In this document: in pieces, positions 43,961 through 53,036 of the stretch
Numbering within the stretch: position 1 is the first letter of the stretch
Layout: each line of letters starts with the position of its first letter
Assembly: GCF_012584455.1 (NCBI RefSeq)
Contig: NZ_JABAEB010000001.1
Span: forward strand, 124,001 to 188,000
Source of the DNA: Shewanella oncorhynchi
GTDB taxonomy: Bacteria; Pseudomonadota; Gammaproteobacteria; Enterobacterales; Shewanellaceae
Reading direction: 5' to 3'
Length of the DNA stretch: 64,000 nt
The notes under the pieces: generated by a model
The model's database searches: none
The model's input: only the letters and a program-made list of their open reading frames with translations
What the model was told of the DNA's origin: nothing
Program-made: the position numbers and the translations under genes

Positions 43961-44941
43961 ATGACACAACAAGACAAGCAAGCCTTAGCAGAAACAAGTC
44001 AGATACATGCCCAGAAAGTACAACCGATACCGCAGGAAGCCTTTGACTGGTATGACGAATATGCCCATGGCATTATCGATCGCCGTGAGTTTATGGGGCG
44101 GCTCGCAGGGCTGGTGGCGCTAGGTTTCACCATGACGATGCTCACGGGCGCACTCATGCCGAACTATGCCCTCGCTGAGCAAGTCTCCTTTAACGATCCC
44201 AGCATTCAAGCCAGCTATGTTAAGTTTCCTTCGCCAAATGGTTACGGTGAAGGGCGCGGCTACTTAGTCATGCCCGATGAGTTATTGCTCGCGGGCAGTG
44301 CCGCAGGTGAGCCGAAAACCTTAGATCCCACTAAAAAAGCCGCAGTGGTATTAGTGGTGCACGAGAACCGTGGCCTTAATCCCTATATCGAAGATGTGGC
44401 TCGCCGATTAGCCGCGCAGGGGTATATTGCCTTCGCCCCCGATGCGCTTTATTCCCTCGGTGGTTATCCGGGTAATGATGATGCGGGCCGCGCCATGCAA
44501 AGCAGTTTAGACAGAGCCAAAATCGAGCAAGACTTTATTGCCGCAGCGCAGTTTTTAAAAGCCCACCCCCAAAGCAATGGCAAACTCGGTGCCGTGGGTT
44601 TTTGTTTTGGTGGCTATATCGTCAATATGCTGGCCGCCACGATTCCCGATGAACTCAATGCAGGTGTACCTTTCTATGGCACACCCGCCGCTGCAGAACT
44701 GCGTAGCCGAGTAAAGGGGCCACTTATGTTACAATTTGCTGGGCTCGATCAGCGGGTAAACGACACTTGGGCCGAGTACGAAACTCAGCTAAAAGCCAAC
44801 AAAGCCGATTATGTCGCTTATCTTTACCCTAATGTGAATCACGGTTTCCATAACGACTCCACTGGCCGATACGATAAAGCCACCGCCGAACTCGCTTGGG
44901 CGCGCAGCTTAGCCTTCTTCGATACTCGACTGCGTGGTTAG
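43961..44941 (+). CDS. Tat-exported dienelactone hydrolase family protein
   Basis: 326 aa from ATG 43961, with GGAGG seven bases upstream. The catalytic domain has the DLH nucleophile motif GFCFGG (Cys) near residue 217, an Asp region near 266 and NHGFHND with the catalytic His near 293. Unusually it begins with a 35-residue charged leader followed by DRREFMGRLAG and a hydrophobic stretch ending ALA: a twin-arginine signal. So this alpha/beta hydrolase works in the periplasm. Natural substrate unknown. Confidence 0.88.
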   Translation: MTQQDKQALAETSQIHAQKVQPIPQEAFDWYDEYAHGIIDRREFMGRLAGLVALGFTMTMLTGALMPNYALAEQVSFNDPSIQASYVKFPSPNGYGEGRGYLVMPDELLLAGSAAGEPKTLDPTKKAAVVLVVHENRGLNPYIEDVARRLAAQGYIAFAPDALYSLGGYPGNDDAGRAMQSSLDRAKIEQDFIAAAQFLKAHPQSNGKLGAVGFCFGGYIVNMLAATIPDELNAGVPFYGTPAAAELRSRVKGPLMLQFAGLDQRVNDTWAEYETQLKANKADYVAYLYPNVNHGFHNDSTGRYDKATAELAWARSLAFFDTRLRG

Positions 44942-44993
44942 TGAGAATAAACGCCGTTGACTGACAGATTTTCGTGCTCTAAATCATTCAAGC

Positions 44994-45023
44994 AAAAGCC
45001 GACTCTAGAGTCGGCTTTTATTT
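44994..45023. terminator. Bidirectional terminator hairpin
   Basis: AAAAGCCGACTC (44994-45005) and GAGTCGGCTTTT (45008-45019) form a perfect 12-bp inverted repeat with a 2-nt centre and A/T runs at both ends, between convergent genes. Confidence 0.9.
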
Positions 45024-45048
45024 TAAATCTCCCACATACCTATGTGGG

Positions 45049-46341
45049 TTAGTCGTGCTCGAGGATCACTTCTTTTAAGCTTTGGATGGTTTTTACATCG
45101 AGATTACCAGCTTGTGTGCTCCAGGTGAGTCTTAGGTAATTGGCTAAGTCTTTAATCTGCTCGTCGCTTAACTCATCAGCATATCCCGGCATAGCATAAA
45201 AGCTGGTGGTAGCGTTGTAATGCTGGCTCTGAATACCTTTTAGTATCACGGCGACGATATTGTGTGGACTCGCTTTATCTAAGGTGGCGTTTCCTGCCAT
45301 CGCGGGGGCGACATTAGGACGACCTTCACCATTTTGACCATGACAACCGGCGCAGTAACCTTTGTAGAGCGTATAGCCTGGCAGTTCAGGTTTATGGCCG
45401 TTAAAGGTGAGGGCTTGTGGTGTAATATCTTCATCGGTATCAAGCAGATAGCTGCTAACCGCGCGCATATCATCATCGGTCAAGTGGCTAAAGCTGTGAT
45501 ATACCACGGGATACATGCCGCCAAAGACAGTGCCTTTACGGGAGTAGCCTTCGGTAAACAGCGACTTAAGATCCTCATGGGTCCAGTTCTGCCTGTTAAG
45601 CTCGGCGGGGCGAATGTCCGATGCCTCTAGCCCTTCGATAATCGCGCCCTCAAAGTGCTTGTCCTGCTCCATGGCAAACAGCGTGTCTCTTGGGGTGTGG
45701 CATTCACCGCAGTGCCCTAGGGCATTGACTAAGTAATTGCCGCGGTTCCAATGTTCGCTTTTTTCCTTGCTCGGGGTAAATTCCTTAGCATCGTGTGCGA
45801 CTAAGTTCCAAGCTTTTAGGCCAAAACGCAGGTTAAACGGAAAGTAAACATCATTGTCACGATTGGCTTGTTTGATGGGTTTAGTACTCATCAAATAGGC
45901 ATAAATCGCCTGAGTGTCTGCGTCCGTGAGCAGGCTGTAGGAAGTGTAAGGCATAGCAGGATAGAGGTTGCCGTTGACGCCAACACCGTGGTGCATGGCA
46001 TCAAAAAACTCCTCGTAACTGTATTTGCCAATACCGGTTTCTTTGTCTGAGGTGATATTGGTCGAGTACACAGCGCCAAAGGGCGTTTCGAACGGCAAAC
46101 CGCCCGCGAGTTCACGCCCGCCCACCGCAGTATGGCAGGCCACACAGTCGCCTATCTTCATCAGATACGCGCCGCGTGCGATGTCGTTATTCGTATTGCC
46201 GCCTTCATCGGCAACGCTGCTGGAACAGGCGAGTAAACCTAGCCCTAAACTCAGGAGTAGATTGTGACTCAACAGATTTTTTATCCTACTAATGTACGAG
46301 AAATTGCGCTGGAAATAGCGCAGATTGGCTGATGTCATCAC
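45049..46341 (-). CDS. Three-heme cytochrome c lipoprotein, electron acceptor of the molybdenum hydroxylase
   Basis: 430 aa with a lipobox (GLLAC, Cys39) and three heme c motifs: CVACH near residue 67, CGECH near 211 and CAGCH near 333, each followed by a distal Met region. This is the arrangement of alcohol/aldehyde dehydrogenase cytochrome subunits. The start overlaps the end of the Fe-S subunit gene by 4 bp (ATGA). It should pass electrons from the Mo enzyme to the respiratory chain. Confidence 0.9.
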   Translation of the reverse strand: MMTSANLRYFQRNFSYISRIKNLLSHNLLLSLGLGLLACSSSVADEGGNTNNDIARGAYLMKIGDCVACHTAVGGRELAGGLPFETPFGAVYSTNITSDKETGIGKYSYEEFFDAMHHGVGVNGNLYPAMPYTSYSLLTDADTQAIYAYLMSTKPIKQANRDNDVYFPFNLRFGLKAWNLVAHDAKEFTPSKEKSEHWNRGNYLVNALGHCGECHTPRDTLFAMEQDKHFEGAIIEGLEASDIRPAELNRQNWTHEDLKSLFTEGYSRKGTVFGGMYPVVYHSFSHLTDDDMRAVSSYLLDTDEDITPQALTFNGHKPELPGYTLYKGYCAGCHGQNGEGRPNVAPAMAGNATLDKASPHNIVAVILKGIQSQHYNATTSFYAMPGYADELSDEQIKDLANYLRLTWSTQAGNLDVKTIQSLKEVILEHD

Positions 46342-46871
46342 AGGGTTAGCCCCTTAGTTTTGAGGATCAGATCTTTGACCGCCGCATAGTATTTTACGTA
46401 GCCAGTACAGCGGCATACGTGTTCACTCAAGGCATCTTCAACGACTTTTTCAACTTGATCTTTAGCGATAGGTTGTCGCTCTAATCGCTCAAGTAGTGCA
46501 GTCGATTCGTTGACAAAGCCCGAGGTACACCAACCACATTGAAACGAGAAGTGCTCTAAAAAAGCTTCTTGCACTGGGCTCAGGGCGGTGATTTCGCCAA
46601 GGGAGTTTTGTCTAGCATGACCTTCGACAGTGCGGACGCGTTTACCATTAAAACGCTCTACACCATTGATGCAGGTACGCACCACTTCACTCATGCCTTG
46701 CTCGTCGTCGACGATCACTGTACAGGCGTGGCATACGCCTGCGCCGCAACCAAACTTAGTGCCTGTGAGGTTCAAGTATTCATGTAGAAACTCAATCATC
46801 ATCACACCATCGGCGACTTCAATCGGGCCTACGGCTTGGTTATTAATGGTCAGTTTAATAGACTGGCTCAT
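46338..46871 (-). CDS. (2Fe-2S)-binding subunit of a molybdenum hydroxylase (IorA-like)
   Basis: 177 aa. Plant-type ferredoxin cluster motif GCGAGVCHACTVIVDD near residue 40, and the second helical cluster motif CGWCTSGF near 112 with CRCTGY near 152. This is the small subunit of isoquinoline 1-oxidoreductase/aldehyde oxidoreductase enzymes, shuttling electrons from the Mo centre to the cytochrome. Overlaps both neighbours by 4 bp. Confidence 0.92.
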   Translation of the reverse strand: MSQSIKLTINNQAVGPIEVADGVMMIEFLHEYLNLTGTKFGCGAGVCHACTVIVDDEQGMSEVVRTCINGVERFNGKRVRTVEGHARQNSLGEITALSPVQEAFLEHFSFQCGWCTSGFVNESTALLERLERQPIAKDQVEKVVEDALSEHVCRCTGYVKYYAAVKDLILKTKGLTL

Positions 46872-49765
46872 GCCATGGCCTCCTTAATTTTTTTCGCTGT
46901 CATAGGTAAATCGTAAAAGCGGACATGGGTTGCTTGATACACGGCTTCAATCAGCGCCGCGACCACAGGGATCATCACCACTTCGGCGATACCACGGCTG
47001 GGATCGTTATCAGATAACTGCGGCAATATGGTATGACGTTGATCCCACACGCCCACATGCCGCGCTAACGGCACCTGATAGCGATTGAGGTTCCACGTAC
47101 CATTGCCGGCGCCTGCTTCAAATGGCGGTAAGCCTTCATGCAGTGCATGGCCAATTCCCATCGCAAGGCCACCTTGAATTTGCCCTTCGACCAACTCTTT
47201 CACGATCACTTTGCCCGCTTCTAACCAAGTATGAGAACTCAGTAGCGTGACTTCGCCATTGCCTTCGTTTACGGCCACTTCAACCAAAGTGGCGCAGGGG
47301 GCGTAGTAAGTCACCATGGCATTGTTCAGTTCGGCCTTGGGATAACTCATGGCTTGACGATCGATCAAGTGATAGCTATTAGACTTCATGCTGGCTTGGC
47401 GCGCTTTGATACTCATAGTCGTGTCGGAAGTGGCCGCAAACGTCGCGTTCCCTTCGCCGTATTGCAGCGCCAGCGCATCCAAGGCTAAACGTTCTTTAGT
47501 GCCAAGAATGTCGAAATCGGCCTCGGCCCAAGCCCAGCGATTAAAGGCATGGCCCATCACGCCGACCACTAAGCCCATGTCGTGGGCGCGTTTCGCGAGA
47601 ATATCGATCGACAGCGGCGGAAAGCCCAAGGCGGTTAACTTGCCATCGACCCAGCGACCATCGCGGGCGTTATGCAAATTAGTCGAGCCCATTGGGGTGT
47701 TAAAATACAACTCGTTCCAAATCGATACCGCCGCAGGCCACAGGCCGTGACGGTAGATCACGTCGGCGGCGATACGGGTGACATGGCTTTGATAATAGGC
47801 CGACATAGATGCCGACGATGCCATGGCTTTAACCGGTGTCCAGCGTGGATTGGCTGCCATTTCATCTTGGCGTTGCTGCGAAATAATATAAGGATTATCG
47901 GTTTGCACTAATTGCATCGCATCCCAAATATCCACTTCGGCGAGTTTTACCTCATCGGCAAAGTTGCCGAGGGCATCGCTGACCACCACAGCTTGGGAGG
48001 TTTGCGTGCCAGTGCCCATTTCGATAAAGCCGATTTCCAGGGTGATTTTACCGTCTTTCGCTAGGCGAACCGCCGCACTTGGCGCGGCGGCGCCCGTACC
48101 ATAATCTTTGGTGGCGATACCAAAACCGACGCCGTAACGCATCCCTGGATGTTTGGCCTCATAGTCCTTTTTATTCACCGCGCGGTTTTGCCACACGGGA
48201 GCTTGCTCGGCCATCTCGAGCATTTCGCGGTAACGTAAAGTGCCGTTAGGAATCGCGCCTTGAGTATTGCGCTGGCCAGACTCCATCACGTTGGCGGCGC
48301 GCAGTTTAAAGGGATCAACCTTCAGCTCATCGGCTATCTCGTGGATCATGCATTCCATCGCCGTCATCGATTGCAGCGTGCCATAACCGCGCATCGAACC
48401 TGCATCTGGGTTACGCGACGCATAGGCGGTGGCGATAATATCGTTGCGCGGCGTGTAATAAATGCTTTGCATCGCTGTTGCGCCAACCGAGGTCACAGAC
48501 GGGGTAAAGTTGACTCGTCCGCCGCCATCGACTGTCATCTGCGAAGTTAAGGCTTGGATTTTTAAGGTCGATTTATCCACCGCTAAGCGGCTTTTCATGA
48601 TGAACGGATGACGCTTAAGGCCAGACTGGAATTGTTCGAATCTGTCATTGGCGAGTCGGATTGGTCCCTTGGCATAAACGGCCGCGATCACGCCGTAATA
48701 AGGAAATATCGAATGGTCTTTCGCGCCAAATCCACCGCCGATATAGGGCGAGTGCACCACAAGATGTTTTACCTTGCCTGCCAGTGGGCTAGATAACAGC
48801 ATGTGCACTGCCATCTCTTGAAAGTCCTGCGGCGACTGCGAGGTAATCACAGTATGAAAGGTTTGGCTAGTTGCATCATACCAGCCGTTAAAGGCTTCGG
48901 GTTCCATCATCATAGGATCGATGATCTGGGTGCGATATTCCCGCTCTAACACTTGCCATTGTTGATTGGCTTGGGCGCTAGCAATCTGCTTATCTATCTC
49001 ACCCGCATAATAAAGCCCGCGCTCAGACACTGTCCCTTTGGCATTCGGATTACCTAACCATTCTGGCTTGCGATCTTTTACGCTAGGGAAAAACAGCCCA
49101 TCGTGGAGCGGGCTATATAAATCTTCCCGTGCGCCATTTTCACCTTCCACTCGAATAAGGCGCCAGCTGGCGTACGGGTCTTTCGAGTCCGACACAAACG
49201 GCGTTTGCTCACCAAAGCGCAGTAAGGTTTGGTCAAATTGCAGCAAGGACTTAGCTTGCTTAAAGGCGGGGAAACTGTCGAACAACAATATCGCCACCGC
49301 ATGACCTAAGTAGTCGGCGGTTTGCCCCTCGGCTAGTAACATGTTGTCACCGTAAAAATCGGGCAGCTTGATTTTATCACGGGCCAGATCGGCGGCGGTT
49401 ATCACTTTATAGGGCTTAGCCGACGCGGGCAGGTGGTCGAGGGAAAAGCCTTGATAAACATGGGATGCATCGGCAGCGCGTAGAATAAAAGCGTAACCTT
49501 GCTGCTTGGGCCAGCCCTCCATGTCCATAGCACGGTAATCACGGCCATAGACCTTTTGGCCTGTGACCTTAGCTATGCCGTCGTTACGAAACTTAGGTTT
49601 GGATTGACCATTAACCTGAGTTTGCCATTGGGCTGCCAGTTCAGGTGAGACAATCGCCGCATTAGCGCGACTCATTTCCCACAACAAAGGGGCCGAATAT
49701 ACGGCAACCCCGCCAATCACACATTGCTTGATAAAGGTCCGGCGTGACGTATTAGATGGTTCCAT
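46868..49765 (-). CDS. Molybdopterin-binding subunit of a molybdenum hydroxylase (IorB-like)
   Basis: 965 aa with a Tat signal (RRTFIKQCVIGGVAVYSAP). Xanthine-dehydrogenase-family features: GGGFGAKDH near residue 347 (Mo-cofactor site), RGYGTLQSMTAMECMIHE near 459 with the aromatic-substrate pocket, and a C-terminal GxG-bearing segment with EV as the catalytic Glu region. Exported folded with cofactor. The substrate is probably an aldehyde or N-heterocycle, which sequence alone cannot decide. First gene of the operon; the co-translocated IorA lacks its own signal, as usual. Confidence 0.9.
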   Translation of the reverse strand: MEPSNTSRRTFIKQCVIGGVAVYSAPLLWEMSRANAAIVSPELAAQWQTQVNGQSKPKFRNDGIAKVTGQKVYGRDYRAMDMEGWPKQQGYAFILRAADASHVYQGFSLDHLPASAKPYKVITAADLARDKIKLPDFYGDNMLLAEGQTADYLGHAVAILLFDSFPAFKQAKSLLQFDQTLLRFGEQTPFVSDSKDPYASWRLIRVEGENGAREDLYSPLHDGLFFPSVKDRKPEWLGNPNAKGTVSERGLYYAGEIDKQIASAQANQQWQVLEREYRTQIIDPMMMEPEAFNGWYDATSQTFHTVITSQSPQDFQEMAVHMLLSSPLAGKVKHLVVHSPYIGGGFGAKDHSIFPYYGVIAAVYAKGPIRLANDRFEQFQSGLKRHPFIMKSRLAVDKSTLKIQALTSQMTVDGGGRVNFTPSVTSVGATAMQSIYYTPRNDIIATAYASRNPDAGSMRGYGTLQSMTAMECMIHEIADELKVDPFKLRAANVMESGQRNTQGAIPNGTLRYREMLEMAEQAPVWQNRAVNKKDYEAKHPGMRYGVGFGIATKDYGTGAAAPSAAVRLAKDGKITLEIGFIEMGTGTQTSQAVVVSDALGNFADEVKLAEVDIWDAMQLVQTDNPYIISQQRQDEMAANPRWTPVKAMASSASMSAYYQSHVTRIAADVIYRHGLWPAAVSIWNELYFNTPMGSTNLHNARDGRWVDGKLTALGFPPLSIDILAKRAHDMGLVVGVMGHAFNRWAWAEADFDILGTKERLALDALALQYGEGNATFAATSDTTMSIKARQASMKSNSYHLIDRQAMSYPKAELNNAMVTYYAPCATLVEVAVNEGNGEVTLLSSHTWLEAGKVIVKELVEGQIQGGLAMGIGHALHEGLPPFEAGAGNGTWNLNRYQVPLARHVGVWDQRHTILPQLSDNDPSRGIAEVVMIPVVAALIEAVYQATHVRFYDLPMTAKKIKEAMA

Positions 49766-50974
49766 ATCTCAACCTCAGTTGTGCTTACGTGTAATATCAG
49801 CCGCGCTGCATGGTATCGCCCGATATAAGCTTGTTGTCGATCGACTTTTTATTGATTGTTGCGACATAGCTTTGATAAACACTGAATGTAAATTTACATT
49901 AGCCACGTTAGCATGTAGGGCCGAAAATGCAAATTTAGGCGGTTAATCGTTGCAGTTTTGACCAAGCTAAATCAGAGTGTAAAACCCGTGTTATCAGGCT
50001 TCTACAGTGATGTTCGTACTGTGATTCAACTCAGTTACGTTTTGGCTGAATTTTGTTCAGCACCCTTTGCGCTGAGCCCTTGAGCAATGAGCTCAATTGG
50101 GGCTTATTCGCATGTCGAAATATGGCCATTTGCCAAAACAAGACCGCCCGTCACGGCAAGACTTCATTGCCACTGCAAGATCAAGAGATAGTGTTATTTG
50201 ATGGCGATTGGTTTAGTCACATGCATTCATATCAACATTGTTAAATCAGTGCTTGCTTAATTACTTGATTTGTAATGCTAAAGTTATAGACAAGTGTACG
50301 CTATGTCGCTATCTTAGGTTTTTAACAAGGATGAGCTTTAATCGCGTACCCGCGATTCGAGTCACTTGCATCAGGACGATGTGTCTTTTCTCTTTCTTAG
50401 ATACCCAACTCCTCCTGCAAATTCGTGAATATGCTTTGGCACTTATTTTCTTGTTGCCATAGTGCTTATTGGCATTGTACTCAATATTCAGCAGTGGACG
50501 TTTTGAGCTGGTGCGACCTTGTTTTGATTGATGGCTTGGCTGACGGATGTTGGCGAAGTGCGGTAGCAATGGGGAAGCTTTGTCGGTTCACAATTTGCCG
50601 TTTCACAAATTAGTGAACTGGTAATTTTGCGGCCTAGCGGCCGAGGTGAATCAAGGTCGTGGGTCTTCAACCCACACCCGACCAAGGAGGACTGCTCGTC
50701 CTATCCTCCTTGGATGCTCCAAGACGCCCCTAGCGAAGTTACATGCATTAGTTACTGGCCTAGCGCTTATTCGAAAATCACTAACGCTTCCGATGGTACA
50801 TCCTGTACCCCGAAAGCTAGCTCGGCATCCATGCCTCGCTCACGTGATTTTCTTCAACGCCCGTCGGCAACTTCGCAGGGTATTGGTGTAACTCTTGGCA
50901 TTAGTGTTTATTCAAAAAACTTTATTAAAATTCAGATTGTTACTTGTATGGCTACTATTTGGCTAAGGAATAAA
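49766..50974. other. Long intergenic region: left border of the 50.7-54.7 kb insertion
   Basis: About 1.2 kb. 49766-50640 holds the Mo-hydroxylase promoter region and no convincing gene. From 50655 a cluster of hairpins begins: 50655-50683 (TGGGT/ACCCA within GGTCG/CGACC) and 50682-50713 (CCAAGGAGGA with TCCTCCTTGG). Then comes the left inverted element at 50725-50880. A frame starting at 50627 runs through these repeats into the HEPN gene but is not a plausible protein there. Confidence 0.5.
50725..50880 (+). repeat. Left copy of a ~157-bp inverted, hairpin-rich element
   Basis: The outer 31 bp (50725-50755, from CGCCCCTAGCGAAG to ATTAGTTAC) and the inner end (CAACTTCGCAGGG) are nearly or fully identical, in inverted orientation, to 54637-54667 and 54510-54526. 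Between them lie palindromes GGTACATCCTGTACC (50795-50809) and GGCATCCATGCC (50824-50835). Confidence 0.85.
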
Positions 50975-51505
50975 ATGTCTGTTGCTCTAAATACATTTAA
51001 GCGTGCAATCAATGATGCAAGAGCTTTGATCGAATGCTACGACGAACTAAATGTAAAACAGGAATCACAAGCATTGGGTGCATTAAAAAGAGCCGCTTTG
51101 ATCATGACTATGACGGCTTGGGAAACCTATGTAGAAGATGTTGCTACAGAACTTTTCAACAACAAGTTTGGTGCACTAAAAGGGTGTCAAATTGGAAACT
51201 TTATGGAGCAGCAGTTTTCTACCCGCTTGAAAATGTTTCATAACCCAGACTCCGCTAAAACGAAGCAAATTTTTGAAGAGTTTTTCGGGATTGATGTTAC
51301 AGAGCATTGGAAATGGCCGAATTACATCCCTAAACAAGCGAGAGAAACCCTTAATACTTGGCTAAGAAAGCGTGGAGATGCGGTTCATCGTGCGCAGGTT
51401 GAAATAGGAACACCTCAAATTATTAAGCGTGATGAAGTGGATAAGTGTATTCGGTTTATTACTGAATTAGTGACAGCAACAGATAAAGCATTAGGTTCAG
51501 TTTAG
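50975..51505 (+). CDS. HEPN-domain protein, RiboL-PSP-HEPN-like
   Basis: 176 aa from ATG 50975 (AAGGAA just upstream); an in-frame ATG at 50948 would add nine residues. All-helical. The AWETYVEDVATELFN segment (49-63) and RGDAVH (133-138, an R-x4-H motif) are hallmarks of HEPN RNases, and the first segment fits the RiboL-PSP-HEPN group. These proteins cut RNA in toxin, abortive-infection and anti-phage settings. Lies just inside the left inverted element and 20 bp before the next gene. Nuclease activity is inferred from the motif only. Confidence 0.75.
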   Translation: MSVALNTFKRAINDARALIECYDELNVKQESQALGALKRAALIMTMTAWETYVEDVATELFNNKFGALKGCQIGNFMEQQFSTRLKMFHNPDSAKTKQIFEEFFGIDVTEHWKWPNYIPKQARETLNTWLRKRGDAVHRAQVEIGTPQIIKRDEVDKCIRFITELVTATDKALGSV

Positions 51506-51525
51506 TTAGGGTTATGTGAGCTGCA

Positions 51526-51945
51526 ATGAAACTAATACTACAAATTACCTTAGGTATCTTGCTAGCGAGTTTAGTCACTTTGTTGGTGCGAATTGGCTAT
51601 TTGAGTTATGTCGAATACCGCCTGACACAAGGGCTTAATGAGTTTGCTATGCAACAAAAGCAAACGGAACTTGCTCGCCAGAAGGCAGCGAAAGATCGCC
51701 AGCTTGCTGAGTATCAGGTTCAGCAAGAGTTACAGCAAAATGCGGCTGAAAAATCCAGATTAGCCAAGCAAAACGAGGCCACTCGAATACGCAAAGCCGA
51801 AGCATGGCGCAAGTATTATCTAGTCCCCGAAGACTGTAAAAACTTTAAGTCCGACGAACACATGGTTAACTGCATCAATCACAAAGCCGATGCAAAAGCA
51901 GAATTTGATAGGGCGTACGATTCACGGGAATTAGTACTACCATAG
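51526..51945 (+). CDS. Small membrane-anchored coiled-coil protein
   Basis: 139 aa: an N-terminal membrane helix (ILQITLGILLASLVTLLVRIGYL), then a long Gln/Lys/Ala-rich coiled coil (about 38-100), then a short domain with two cysteines (PEDCKN and MVNCIN) that could pair. Not recognised. It follows the HEPN gene by 20 bp and precedes the coupled pair by 83 bp, in the same direction. It may be part of the same operon or an older resident of the site; its composition is less AT-rich than the genes after it. Confidence 0.6.
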   Translation: MKLILQITLGILLASLVTLLVRIGYLSYVEYRLTQGLNEFAMQQKQTELARQKAAKDRQLAEYQVQQELQQNAAEKSRLAKQNEATRIRKAEAWRKYYLVPEDCKNFKSDEHMVNCINHKADAKAEFDRAYDSRELVLP

Positions 51946-52028
51946 TTAAGTAATGAGCATTGAAAATACAATTCATCTAGGGCGTTTTTTTAACTCAACC
52001 TATTTTTTATCTATAAAGGAATGTATAA

Positions 52029-53036
52029 ATGACTGGCTTGCCAACAACGTTTGAACTGAAGTCTTTTGAAATAGATCTATCTAAACCTGCACCAACGCCC
52101 TCCACAGTTGCTGTTACATCGGAAGCAGATTTTGTATTTTTTGTTAGAGAGCTTGCTCGAAAAGTCAACTCTTCTAATTCAACAAGAAATTTCACTTTTA
52201 AGGACTCATCTAAAGTTAAAGATTCTATTGAAAAAATACTGAGTGCTGGATTTCTTCAAGTAGACGTATCTGATATTGCTAAATATTTATATGATGCTGA
52301 AACCACCTTTTCAAGTAGATATAAGATTTCTGATATAAAACAAGGCAATTTATTGATTTCTAGATTTAAAATTGAAAGTGATGATTTGTTGTTAATTGCA
52401 AAAGTTGATTTTGAATCATTTTTTGCAAAGAAATCATTTAAAAAAGAGGAAGGGTTACCAACTGAGAAAGGATTACTTAAGGCTGCGTTGTTTAAACTTG
52501 ATAATGGAAAGCTTCCATTGTTATTTAAAATCGCAGATTCCAACTCATCTATATCCAAGTTTTGGTCAAATGAGTTCTTGAATTCATCACCATATAAATC
52601 TGATAGTGAAAATACATTAAATGCATTTTCTATGATTATTAAGTCGGTAAATAAAGTTTTAAAGAACTCAACTGTCGATAAAATTGCGCTGGCTAATAGT
52701 GTTATAACATATTTTACAACTAGGAGTGATTTTGATGCTGGAACTTTTATAAATGATGCAATTGGGAATTATAAATGTGAAGGAGATGTAGCCATAGCTG
52801 ATGTAGTGTCTGAAATTGAAACCGTACTAAAGTCAAATAAGTTTGATGGGATTTTCTCAATAATATCTTCTGAAATAAAAGCAAAAATGAAGAAAACTTA
52901 CAAGTTGGAGGATGATATTAGTATTGTTACCAATCAGGGAACAAAAGGTAGGATATATTCTAAAGATTTAGGTGGTAAAAAGTATGTTTTAATTCAATCC
53001 AATACGGGTTATGACCAGTTTCCAGAGCTAAAATAA
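52029..53036 (+). CDS. Soluble protein, possibly NdpA/nucleoid-associated-like
   Basis: 335 aa, AT-rich gene, AAGGA eight bases before the ATG. Mixed alpha/beta. The stretch from FVFFVRELARKV through DIAKYLYDAETTFSSRYKISDIKQGNLLIS to LLIAKVDFESFF and GLPTEKGLLKAALFKL resembles the layout of NdpA (nucleoid-associated, PF04245) proteins. I am not certain, and no catalytic motif is visible. The stop overlaps the next start as TAATG, so it is stoichiometrically coupled to the membrane protein that follows. This gene pair is the core of the proposed two-component system. Confidence 0.55.
   Translation: MTGLPTTFELKSFEIDLSKPAPTPSTVAVTSEADFVFFVRELARKVNSSNSTRNFTFKDSSKVKDSIEKILSAGFLQVDVSDIAKYLYDAETTFSSRYKISDIKQGNLLISRFKIESDDLLLIAKVDFESFFAKKSFKKEEGLPTEKGLLKAALFKLDNGKLPLLFKIADSNSSISKFWSNEFLNSSPYKSDSENTLNAFSMIIKSVNKVLKNSTVDKIALANSVITYFTTRSDFDAGTFINDAIGNYKCEGDVAIADVVSEIETVLKSNKFDGIFSIISSEIKAKMKKTYKLEDDISIVTNQGTKGRIYSKDLGGKKYVLIQSNTGYDQFPELK

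Noticed and set aside
50655..50683. Hairpin that recalls a tRNA T-arm (CTTCA loop)
   Set aside because: No acceptor stem, anticodon arm or CCA-compatible end around it; not a tRNA and so no evidence for a tRNA attachment site.
50627..50974. N-terminal 116-codon extension of the HEPN frame
   Set aside because: It translates the left inverted repeat element and hairpins; a good ribosome site and HEPN homology begin at 50975.
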